From assembly GCA_002840895.1 (NCBI GenBank), contig PHCZ01000011.1:62001-126000 (forward strand): a stretch of 64,000 bases of DNA, read 5' to 3'. This document shows, one piece after another, positions 42,603 to 50,029 of the stretch. The stretch comes from Bacteroidetes bacterium HGW-Bacteroidetes-8. Its GTDB lineage: Bacteria; Bacteroidota; Bacteroidia; Bacteroidales; UBA932. The notes beneath the pieces were generated by a model that searched no databases, was not told where the DNA came from, and saw nothing but the letters and a program-made list of their open reading frames with translations. A program made the translations under genes and the position numbers. The stretch's first letter is position 1. The number at the start of each line of letters is the position of its first letter.

Positions 42603-44201
42603 ATGGGAAAACTCATAAAATCTCTATTGATAACACTCCTTGCGGGTGCTTCAATCATCTCCGCGAGTACTCTTGGAGCAGAGGTTTTTGAACTCCCAAA
42701 CTCTTTAACTCTCCAAAATGGTAATTCGGAACAAGATGAATTACAAAGAGTTGTGACTATTCCACGAGGAAGGAGAACGATCTACCAATTGCTCGGCAAA
42801 ATTTCTGAACAGACCGGTCTTCTCTTTATTTACGACAGTAAAATTGTTGAGAATGATAAAAAGGTCGCCGTCAATCCCGGAGAGTACTCTCTGGAAGAGG
42901 CGGTTAAGCTGATTACCGACAATAGAGATCTAAAAATAAAGATTGAGGAGAACTACATCCTCCTATTTTTACCATCTGCAGATGTTGCGGAGAATCTGGT
43001 CAAACAGGCAGATGAGAGAGAGCCATCAAATACAACACTTCCGGATGGTGGACACTTCACCTTAACCGGCACCATTAAAGATCGTATGACAGATGAACCC
43101 ATAGAGTTCGCCACAGTAGGTGTTGACACCAAACCATACGGTACTGTCTCCAACCTTAACGGGGAGTTCATATTTACCCTCCCGGACTCTCTTATCGATT
43201 CCCACATTAAGATCTCCCACCTGGGGTATCAGAGTCGCCTTTTCAAGGCCTCACTTCTTGCTGGACAAAGAGCCACATTCTATCTGGATCAGAGGATAAT
43301 CCCTCTTCAGGAGATAGTAGTGAGGGCAATAGACCCATCCAAAACTATCCGGGAGATGATAGCAGCCAGAGTTCGTAACTACAATAGTGAGCCTCTGTAC
43401 CTCACAGCCTTTTACAGAGAGGGCATAGAGTACAAGAACAATATTTCCTTAAGCGAAGCGGTATTGAAAATATATAAAACCGGAGTTGTTCAAGGAGCTA
43501 ATAGCGAGCAGGTTAAAGTGCTTAAAATGCGTCGTTTGGCAAGTTCTCCCGATAAGGACACCCTTGTTACAAAGATCAAATCAAGTATAAATTCCTCTTT
43601 ACTTTTGGATCTTGTCAAAAACCTGCCCGATTTTCTCCTGCCACAGGCAAATCAGCAGTATAACTTCTCCCACACAGACATTACTGTTATTGACGACAGA
43701 AGGGTTTATGTAATCTCCTTTGAACAAAAGGAGGAGATTACCGCTCCGCTTTTTAGAGGGAAACTATATATAGATGCAGGGAATTGGGCTTTGACCCAAG
43801 CTCGGTTTGAGGTAAATCCCACATATGTAGGAAAGGCAACAGATGATATTATTGTCAAACAGAGCCGCAAGGTTGAAATTATACCCGAGAGAGTTGAGTA
43901 TATAGTCTCTTATAAATCACATAACGGGGTATATACGCTTAACCACGTTAGGGGTGATCTCACTTTTCGTGTAAGACCAAAGCGAAAGCTCTTCAGTTCC
44001 AACCTGCACGTATGGTTTGAGATGGTTAACTGTAAAACGGAGAGCACAAATGTAACCCCAATACCAAGAGAGGAGAGAATCTCAACCAGAGAGATCTTCT
44101 CCGAGATAAGCTACTCTTACGATAAAGATTTTTGGGGAAACTTCAATGTAATTCTACCCGAAGAGAATTTAAAGGATTTTATCAAGAGATATGCTTTTTA
44201 A
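42603..44201 (+). CDS. STN-domain and carboxypeptidase-regulatory-like protein without a TonB barrel
   Basis: The ATG at 42603 is preferred over a GTG three codons upstream. The 532-residue protein has a signal peptide, an STN domain (about 50-125: RRTIYQLLGKISEQTGLLFIYDSKIVENDKKV, LEEAVKLITDNRDLKIKI), a carboxypeptidase-regulatory-like domain (about 150-235: LTGTIKDRMTDEPIEFATVGVD), and the same C-terminal domain as the protein at 39904-41163 (SEPLYLTAFYREGIEYKNNISLSEAVLKIYKTG). No plug or beta-barrel follows. It sits directly after FecI-FecR, with a TAATG overlap to the NUDIX gene downstream. It may be a sensor that substitutes for a receptor. Confidence 0.82.
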   Translation: MGKLIKSLLITLLAGASIISASTLGAEVFELPNSLTLQNGNSEQDELQRVVTIPRGRRTIYQLLGKISEQTGLLFIYDSKIVENDKKVAVNPGEYSLEEAVKLITDNRDLKIKIEENYILLFLPSADVAENLVKQADEREPSNTTLPDGGHFTLTGTIKDRMTDEPIEFATVGVDTKPYGTVSNLNGEFIFTLPDSLIDSHIKISHLGYQSRLFKASLLAGQRATFYLDQRIIPLQEIVVRAIDPSKTIREMIAARVRNYNSEPLYLTAFYREGIEYKNNISLSEAVLKIYKTGVVQGANSEQVKVLKMRRLASSPDKDTLVTKIKSSINSSLLLDLVKNLPDFLLPQANQQYNFSHTDITVIDDRRVYVISFEQKEEITAPLFRGKLYIDAGNWALTQARFEVNPTYVGKATDDIIVKQSRKVEIIPERVEYIVSYKSHNGVYTLNHVRGDLTFRVRPKRKLFSSNLHVWFEMVNCKTESTNVTPIPREERISTREIFSEISYSYDKDFWGNFNVILPEENLKDFIKRYAF

Positions 44202-44881
44202 TGGAAATTAAGCTCCCTCCCACTCTCCCCGGCAAAGAGGCACATTTGAAAATGGCCCCTCAGCCAAGAGTTATTACACTAATTCAAGAGCAGACTCCCC
44301 CTGCCCAGGCACAGGAGTCTGCTGTTTTAGTATTGCTCACCCCACCAAACCTCGCGGGTCGGGAGAACCTCGCGGGTCGGGAGAACCTCGCAGGTCAGGA
44401 GAACCTCGCGGGCCGGGAGCAGCTTCTGGATTGGCAGTTGCTGCTCATTCGGCGCAACACCTATGACGGAGTTCATTCGGGACAGATAGCCTTCCCGGGA
44501 GGTAAACGAGACAGTGAAGATCCCGACCTAATAGCAACAGCCTGCAGAGAGGCATACGAAGAGCTTGGTATCTCACGGGAGAGTTTCACAATTATTGGAG
44601 AGCTCTCAAAACTTTACGTACCTCCCAGCAACTTTACCATCTATCCTGTACTTGCTATCTCCACCGAGCCTATCTGTTACAAGCCAGACCCAAGAGAGGT
44701 CGCAGAGTATCTAACTGTTCCCCTAAATAGATTCAACCCCGCCTACTCAAAAATATGCAGAGTTCAGGCAGGCTCTTATCAGTGGGTAGATGCCCCCTGT
44801 TTTGTAATTGGAGAGCATTATGTATGGGGAGCAACAGCTATGATTATCTCCGAACTGTGGCACAGCTTTGCCAGTGTTTGA
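44201..44881 (+). CDS. NUDIX hydrolase (CoA pyrophosphatase-like) with NLAGRE tandem repeat
   Basis: The ATG at 44201 overlaps the upstream stop (TAATG) and gives 227 residues. The NUDIX box lies at about 99-123 (FPGGKRDSED, TACREAYEELGI), preceded by LLLIRRNTYDGVHSGQIA and followed by YVPPSNFTIYPVLAI, as in the CoA-pyrophosphatase subfamily. Residues 50-73 are four copies of NLAGRE, encoded by an 18-bp tandem repeat, in the loop before strand LLLIRR. This insertion is not part of the family fold and its copy number may vary. A MITE-like element begins about 50 bp after the stop. Confidence 0.88.
   Translation: MEIKLPPTLPGKEAHLKMAPQPRVITLIQEQTPPAQAQESAVLVLLTPPNLAGRENLAGRENLAGQENLAGREQLLDWQLLLIRRNTYDGVHSGQIAFPGGKRDSEDPDLIATACREAYEELGISRESFTIIGELSKLYVPPSNFTIYPVLAISTEPICYKPDPREVAEYLTVPLNRFNPAYSKICRVQAGSYQWVDAPCFVIGEHYVWGATAMIISELWHSFASV
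44348..44419 (+). repeat. In-frame 18-bp tandem repeat, four copies
   Basis: Four consecutive 18-base units (AACCTCGCGGGTCGGGAG; units 1 and 2 identical, 3 and 4 with two or one substitutions) encode NLAGRE, NLAGRE, NLAGQE, NLAGRE within the NUDIX gene. The unit is notably GC-rich compared with its surroundings. Confidence 0.92.
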
Positions 44882-45229
44882 TATAATTACCTGTATAACT
44901 ACCACTTACATTAACACTGGCAGAGACCTCTAAAGTTCCCCACGTGCTTAAACGAAATGATCTGTTAGTATTTTGTGAAAATAGCTGTATAACAGGTATA
45001 TATGATTCTTAATTTGCTAAAATCCAACTACAACGTTTTTCAACTATCTCATAATTAGATTTTTTCACAGAACACTGCCAGTAACTCACACAGCAGGAAA
45101 GCCATTCTCCCGCGGGCTGTTTAATACCCCCCTCTGCAGCAAAAGGGCACACTCAGCCGGAAGGAGCGAACTTGTGAGCGGATGAGGATGGACGTGCCCG
45201 TTGTCCGTTGTGGGGAACTTTAGCAGAGA
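44882..45229. other. Intergenic region filled by a MITE-like element
   Basis: This 348-base gene-free stretch between the NUDIX gene and the convergent serine-hydrolase gene is almost wholly occupied by the element at 44930-45223. The remaining bases show no promoter or terminator that I can support. Confidence 0.6.
44930..45223. mobile_element. MITE-like non-coding element with 14-bp inverted ends
   Basis: The 294-bp element is bounded by perfect 14-base inverted repeats (CTAAAGTTCCCCAC at 44930-44943, complement at 45210-45223). It is flanked by direct copies of GCAGAGAC (44920-44927 and 45223-45230), which could be a target-site duplication. It has no open frame. Its right half shares two long blocks with the fold-back element near 27.9 kb: 45089-45138, about 47 of 50 identical to 27848-27897, and 45145-45204, identical to 27981-28023 apart from a 17-base insertion. 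The insertion point is directly after the stop of the serine-hydrolase gene. Confidence 0.55.
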
Positions 45230-46651
45230 CTACAGAGATGTAGTAGCTAAATTGATAAGCTCTTTTACAAGCCCGTAAGTTTCGTCATCAAATCCTGTTT
45301 TGTAAGAGCGGGAGTTGCACAGGACTACACAATTTATATTTGGTCCCATAACCCACATTGTGGCGGTGCCGGCAAGATTTCCGCCGTGATACCAGGAGTC
45401 CGGGTAATATGTGTGATTCATTCTCCAGCCGAGGGCATATCTGTTATAAACTACAGATTGAGTTAGCATCATAGTACGGGTAGCGGGAGATATAATATCC
45501 GGGATTCCTGTTTTGCCATCTACGTGGAAAAGTAACTTTAGCATCTCCTCTGTAGATGCAATTACCCCTCCGGCTGCTGCAATAACCTGCATTTCGTTAC
45601 CATATCCGTTTGTCCCATCCTGTGAGTAGTAGACAACCTCATCCGGCCTGCGCCCAGACTGATCTCCACCAACGTGGACATTTGTAACTCCGGCCTCCAA
45701 TAAGACCTCTTTGAGAAATTGCTCATAACTCTTCCCTGAGAGCTTCTCTATAATCTTTCCCAAAGTACCGAAACCCATATTATAGTATGAATATGCCGTT
45801 CCAGGCTCGCTCTGAGAAGAGGTAAGCATATAGTTAATTCTCTGGTCCAGAGTCTGCCCATAAAAGCTGGATGTAAACATTGGGTCCGGATTGCTTGTCC
45901 AACCACTGTTGTGTTCCAAGAAATTTCTTACAGTTACCTTTGCCGCTTTTGCAGATATATTATTGGGAAACTCCTGCTCAAGAATCCCGCCCGGTCCAAA
46001 AACTTTACTCTCTACGGTGAGTTTTCCCTGCTCCATCAGCTTCATTATGCAAAGGGTAGTAAACTGCTTAGATACGCTTGCAAGACGAAAAAGATGGTTT
46101 GGCTTTGTTCGTACATCTCCCTCTTTAATAGCAAATCCTAACCCGGATTTATATACAATTTGCTCATTTTTAGATAGTGCAAAAGATATTCCCGGAATTG
46201 AATATTTATCCATAAAAGCATAAACCAACCGGTCAAACCTATAGTTACCCTCCTGAGTTACCACTCGGTACTCCTGATTTATACCCGACTCTGAGGTAAC
46301 TACAATCTTTACAATATTGGTAAAATCCAATGTTGGCGGTGCTCCGGTAACTGCGGTTCCGTTTATCTTAATTGTTGCTCCCGGGGAGATAGTAAAAGAT
46401 GGCTTTATTGATGAAAGATTTGTTCCTGCAGGTACTGTCATATATACAGTAAAGCTGGAGAAATATGGAGTGCAATCCTCTGTAAGGGTTGGATTATCTG
46501 CCTTTTTAAAGATAAAAGTAGTGAGATTATTGTAGTTAGATTTACCGGGTACAATTATAACATCCTCCTTTGAACAGGAGACAACAAATAGAGATAGCAC
46601 CACGAAAGCCACTAACCTGGAAGCTATCCGGGTAACATTGAATTTTTTCAT
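45230..46651 (-). CDS. Serine hydrolase (class C beta-lactamase/DD-peptidase-like) lipoprotein
   Basis: The 473-residue protein has a lipoprotein signal (LSLFVVSC, Cys 26), then an N-terminal beta domain (about 40-130, YNNLTTFIFKKADNPTL, of the DUF5018 sort). The serine hydrolase domain has S192-V-S-K195 (RLASVSKQFTTL) as nucleophile and general base, the YxN motif in YSYYNMGFG, and HGG in WYHGGNLAGT. It belongs to the beta-lactamase-fold group that includes D-aminopeptidases, esterases and peptidases; drug resistance should not be assumed. It lies 4 bp downstream of the aminopeptidase P gene, so the two are probably co-transcribed and act on peptides. Confidence 0.9.
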   Translation of the reverse strand: MKKFNVTRIASRLVAFVVLSLFVVSCSKEDVIIVPGKSNYNNLTTFIFKKADNPTLTEDCTPYFSSFTVYMTVPAGTNLSSIKPSFTISPGATIKINGTAVTGAPPTLDFTNIVKIVVTSESGINQEYRVVTQEGNYRFDRLVYAFMDKYSIPGISFALSKNEQIVYKSGLGFAIKEGDVRTKPNHLFRLASVSKQFTTLCIMKLMEQGKLTVESKVFGPGGILEQEFPNNISAKAAKVTVRNFLEHNSGWTSNPDPMFTSSFYGQTLDQRINYMLTSSQSEPGTAYSYYNMGFGTLGKIIEKLSGKSYEQFLKEVLLEAGVTNVHVGGDQSGRRPDEVVYYSQDGTNGYGNEMQVIAAAGGVIASTEEMLKLLFHVDGKTGIPDIISPATRTMMLTQSVVYNRYALGWRMNHTYYPDSWYHGGNLAGTATMWVMGPNINCVVLCNSRSYKTGFDDETYGLVKELINLATTSL

Positions 46652-46655
46652 TTTA

Positions 46656-48050
46656 TTAATTAGAGCTCATTTCGCGCTCTACATCCTCAACTGTAATCGG
46701 AAGTCTTTTCGAACCTAAAAGACGGCATCCTCTCTCGGTAACCAGGACATCATCTTCCAGACGAATTCCTCCAAAGTTGTAGTAATCTGTCAATTTATCA
46801 AAGTTGATAAAGTTGCTGTTTATCCCTTCGTTCTTCCACTTCTCAATTAGTGCAGGTATAAAGTAGCATCCCGGCTCTACAGTTATAACGTGACCCGGCC
46901 GAAGCTCTTTGCCCATTCTAAGAGACCTGAGACCAAACTGAGTTGCCCGTTTAAAGTTATCGCTATATCCCACAAAATTTTCACCCAAATCCTCCATATC
47001 GTGAACATCAAGGCCCATCTGATGACCCAGCCCGTGCGGCATAAAGAGGGCGTGTGCTCCGGCTGCAACAGCCTCGTCTACATCTCCCTTCATAAGACCT
47101 ATGTTAATAAGCCCCTGGGCGAGTACCCTTACTGCCGCAAGATGAACCTCCCGATATGTGATTCCAGGCCTTATCATATCTATTGCCAAATTATTGGCTG
47201 TGGAGACAATTGTGTAGATATCTCTCTGACGGGTTGTGAATTTTCCACCGGAAGGAATAGTGCGGGTAAAATCCGACGCATAGTGCATATTTGTCTCTGC
47301 ACCGGCATCAATTACAAGCAGACGGCCATCTGTAAGCACCTGGTGGTGCATATGATTATGAAGTGTCTCTCCATTTTGGGATAGGATTATTGGGAAGGAT
47401 GGCATTGTGCCATTTGAGATAGAGATCCCCTCCATAATTCCAACAAGCTCCTGTTCGACCATACCAAGTTTTGCCAACTTCATAGCTGTCATATGCATCA
47501 TATAGCCTATATCGGCAGCTCTGTCCATCTCCTCAATCTCACACCTCTCTTTAATCTCCCTTAAAGAGACTACAGCGCGTATCATATCTTGGGAAGCTCC
47601 ATCTTTGATTGCAGAGAATTCTACCCCAACCATTCTATTAATAGCTATCTTAATATTATCCCTATAGGGAGGTAGATAGTGTACCTTCCTTCCGGAAGAT
47701 TTTATTTTTGTAATATACTCCTCAAGAGAATCATAAGGGAGTACCTTATTAACTCCAACAAGAGCTGCTTTATCTCTCATTGCAGGCTGAGGCCCCATCC
47801 AGATTATATCATCTATACTTACATCGTTCCCGAAGAGTATCTCTTCACCACTATCTGCATCAATAACTGCAGCTAAATCGGGTTCGTCCAGCCCAAAAAA
47901 GTAGAGGAAGGAGGAGTCCTGCCTAAATCTGTATGTATTACCTGGATAATTCATACCCACTTCTGAATTGCCCATAAAAAGCATCACTCCGCTGCTAACC
48001 TTTTTTGCCAAATTGGCTCTTCTGTTTAGATATACCTCTTTTGAAAACAT
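46656..48050 (-). CDS. Aminopeptidase P-family (M24B) Xaa-Pro peptidase
   Basis: The 464-residue protein has the aminopeptidase P N-terminal domain (FSKEVYLNRRANLAKKV, GNSEVGMNYPGNTYRFRQDSSFLYFFGLDEPD). The pita-bread domain metal ligands follow: DAGAETNMHYASDFTRTIP (two Asp), FMPHGLGHQMGLDVHD (His), ITVEPGCYF (Glu), and GGIRLEDDVLVTE (Glu). There is no signal peptide, so it is cytoplasmic. It removes N-terminal residues preceding proline. A minus-strand TATCTTTG box lies about 30 bp upstream. The serine-hydrolase gene follows 4 bp downstream. Confidence 0.94.
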   Translation of the reverse strand: MFSKEVYLNRRANLAKKVSSGVMLFMGNSEVGMNYPGNTYRFRQDSSFLYFFGLDEPDLAAVIDADSGEEILFGNDVSIDDIIWMGPQPAMRDKAALVGVNKVLPYDSLEEYITKIKSSGRKVHYLPPYRDNIKIAINRMVGVEFSAIKDGASQDMIRAVVSLREIKERCEIEEMDRAADIGYMMHMTAMKLAKLGMVEQELVGIMEGISISNGTMPSFPIILSQNGETLHNHMHHQVLTDGRLLVIDAGAETNMHYASDFTRTIPSGGKFTTRQRDIYTIVSTANNLAIDMIRPGITYREVHLAAVRVLAQGLINIGLMKGDVDEAVAAGAHALFMPHGLGHQMGLDVHDMEDLGENFVGYSDNFKRATQFGLRSLRMGKELRPGHVITVEPGCYFIPALIEKWKNEGINSNFINFDKLTDYYNFGGIRLEDDVLVTERGCRLLGSKRLPITVEDVEREMSSN

Positions 48051-48078
48051 AGTTTTGTCTGTTTATTGGTGATTCTTA

Positions 48079-48086
48079 CAAAGATA
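48079..48086 (-). promoter_or_regulatory. Bacteroidota -7 box (TATCTTTG) for the aminopeptidase operon
   Basis: Read on the minus strand, TATCTTTG matches TAnnTTTG about 28 bp upstream of the ATG. It lies directly beside a copy of dispersed repeat C and the terminator of the upstream SusD gene. Confidence 0.55.
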
Positions 48087-48101
48087 ATAAGAAAACAATT
48101 A

Positions 48102-48130
48102 TCTCCGCGAGCCGCTGTAATTGATCGCTT
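48102..48130 (-). repeat. Dispersed repeat C, copy 2 (inverted orientation)
   Basis: Read on the minus strand it begins AAGCGATCAATTACAGCGG and continues CTCGCGGAG. It matches 27788-27815 with about five differences. It lies immediately beyond the SusD terminator. Confidence 0.55.
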
Positions 48131-48135
48131 AAAAA

Positions 48136-48163
48136 AGAGGGCTATCCTTTCGGATAGCCCTCT
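48136..48163 (-). terminator. Rho-independent terminator of the SusC/SusD operon
   Basis: A perfect 12-bp stem (AGAGGGCTATCC at 48136-48147 with 48152-48163) and a four-base loop, followed on the minus strand by six T residues. It ends the SusD transcript, 31 bp beyond the stop. Confidence 0.88.
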
Positions 48164-48193
48164 CGGCAAACCAAGTAATATACTTAAATCAAA

Positions 48194-50002
48194 TTACTGC
48201 ATGTCCCACCATACAGGAACTGAAAAAATATCCACATCAAATGCCTTAGGATTTGAGGCTCTTAGTTGTGCAGAGTTGTAGTTCATCTCGTGTGTAATAC
48301 CCATCATCCTTCTGAACCAGTAGTTATCCTGAGATTTTGAGGTCCCCGGAAGTTTAGTAGCACCGGTTGTTCCAAACTCAAATGGTCTGTCAAAATCCGG
48401 ATATACCACTCCAAAGTTCCCGATATTACCTGCAGAGAAGTTGAATCTTCTCATATCGTTCCAGTTCTGCTGAGTAAGAGACATAGCAATATACTTCTGC
48501 TGCATAATCTTTGCCATTGTAAGCTGAGAGGTTGTCTGAGCAACAGCTGCACTTGCAAGGAAGTTGTCTATATCGGTTGTACTCATTGGAGTTTTGGCCG
48601 GGTTCTCACTTCCTGTATACTGAGCAAGCTTGCTGTTCATCAGCTCCATATGTGCTCTGATACCTGCTTTATAAGCTATAAGTGCATTAGGAAGATCTCC
48701 CTGACGGAACAGAACCTCTGCTTTAATGAACATCATCTCGTGATATGTCATTATAAAGGTTGGAGACTCCGGTCTTGTATAGAACGAGCCTGTACTTAAA
48801 ATTGTACCATCTGTTGCTTTCCATAAACTCTCAGTTGTTGTTGCACCTGTCATTGCGCAGAGTGATCTTAATCCAACATAGGCAGTATCTCCCAAACGGA
48901 GTGGATTTGTTGAGTTGATAAAATACTTCTTGGTAGTAGTATTGAATGCCATCAGAAGTGGACCACCGCTTAGACGAATATTGCTTTTAAGAACATCAAC
49001 ACCTTTTGTTCTAATGAAACCTTTCTTGAAGCTTGAAGTAGCAGGGTCCCATACAAAATGGCTTTGACGGTAAGGCAGAATCTTGGCTGCTCTTGGGTCC
49101 TCAATACCGCTACCTCCTGTAAATGTGTTCTCAAGAAGATCTGTGTAGTACTTGGTGAAACGGTTACCGTCACTCCAGGCTGTAGTGTTAAACAGATAAG
49201 ATGTTTTGAGAGGGTCACCTATAATAACGTCTCCTGTCATATCCGACAAGTCATTCACGTGGTGAATAACAGAACTTTGCGCATTATTCGCCGGACCATT
49301 TGCAACTGCTGCAAGAATTTCGGTTGGGCTGTAAATAGATTTTTTTGATAGGTTATTGAGCCAGCGGGCTTTCAAACCGTAAATCATCTTTATCCATTTC
49401 TGAACATCTCCTCCATTCCAGCTATCTCCCTTCGATAGAGGAGTTGCTGTGGTTGGCTGTGTTTTTTGGAAATATGTCAATGCCAGGTCAAGTTCTGCCA
49501 TACAACCTTCGAAAATGGTTTTACCATCGTCATATTTTGGTGTGAGTGTAGAACCAAGAGCCTCTGTATAAGGCATCTCTCCATACCAGTCAAGCATCAG
49601 CATAAAGCCCATTGCCCTTAAAGTGTAGGCAGCACCTATGTAGTGCCACGCCTCCTCTTTCTCAGCAGTAGCAATCATATCTCCGATATTGCTGCCGGCA
49701 CCCACAAACCATCCCTGATAAGGGGTTGTAGAGGATCCCTGTGCAGGATTCCAGGCAGCCAGAAGTCCGTTAGCAGCTGTAGTTGAGTTTAGTGTAAGAG
49801 CTCCGGTAATTATCCCGGCACGCATACTTGCAGATCCGTAAGCATACTGATAGTGGTGCTGAATCCAAGGTAGTCTTGCATCAACAGATGCAACCAGATT
49901 GGTAGGTGAGTTAGGGTTGACATTAATGTCAAGCCACTTTTCACAAGAACTTAAGCTTAATACCAGCAAAGAAATTAAACCAAGTTTAAATATATTCTTC
50001 AT
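48194..50002 (-). CDS. SusD/RagB-family nutrient-binding lipoprotein (SusD-like_2 type)
   Basis: The ATG at 50002 opens a lipoprotein signal (ISLLVLSLSSC, then EKWLDINVNPNSPT). The 602-residue protein has the helical TPR scaffold of SusD proteins (YRAM-type helices, WHYIGAAYTLRAMGFMLMLDWYGEMPYTEAL; FPLS-like FIMTYHEMMFIKAEVLFRQGDLPNALIAYKAGIRAHME; QKYIAMSLTQQNWNDMRRFNF). It binds substrate over the SusC channel encoded immediately upstream (21 bp). No glycoside hydrolase is nearby; the local genes are peptidases, so a peptide substrate as for RagAB is plausible. Confidence 0.93.
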   Translation of the reverse strand: MKNIFKLGLISLLVLSLSSCEKWLDINVNPNSPTNLVASVDARLPWIQHHYQYAYGSASMRAGIITGALTLNSTTAANGLLAAWNPAQGSSTTPYQGWFVGAGSNIGDMIATAEKEEAWHYIGAAYTLRAMGFMLMLDWYGEMPYTEALGSTLTPKYDDGKTIFEGCMAELDLALTYFQKTQPTTATPLSKGDSWNGGDVQKWIKMIYGLKARWLNNLSKKSIYSPTEILAAVANGPANNAQSSVIHHVNDLSDMTGDVIIGDPLKTSYLFNTTAWSDGNRFTKYYTDLLENTFTGGSGIEDPRAAKILPYRQSHFVWDPATSSFKKGFIRTKGVDVLKSNIRLSGGPLLMAFNTTTKKYFINSTNPLRLGDTAYVGLRSLCAMTGATTTESLWKATDGTILSTGSFYTRPESPTFIMTYHEMMFIKAEVLFRQGDLPNALIAYKAGIRAHMELMNSKLAQYTGSENPAKTPMSTTDIDNFLASAAVAQTTSQLTMAKIMQQKYIAMSLTQQNWNDMRRFNFSAGNIGNFGVVYPDFDRPFEFGTTGATKLPGTSKSQDNYWFRRMMGITHEMNYNSAQLRASNPKAFDVDIFSVPVWWDMQ

Positions 50003-50029
50003 AATCATATTCTTATTAATATTTAACCC

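Noticed and set aside
45230-46651. Antibiotic-resistance beta-lactamase
   Set aside because: The SxxK, YxN and HGG motifs fit the whole serine-hydrolase superfamily. The N-terminal beta domain and the peptidase neighbour favour another role.
46890-47384. 164-codon plus-strand frame
   Set aside because: Antisense to the well-conserved aminopeptidase P gene.
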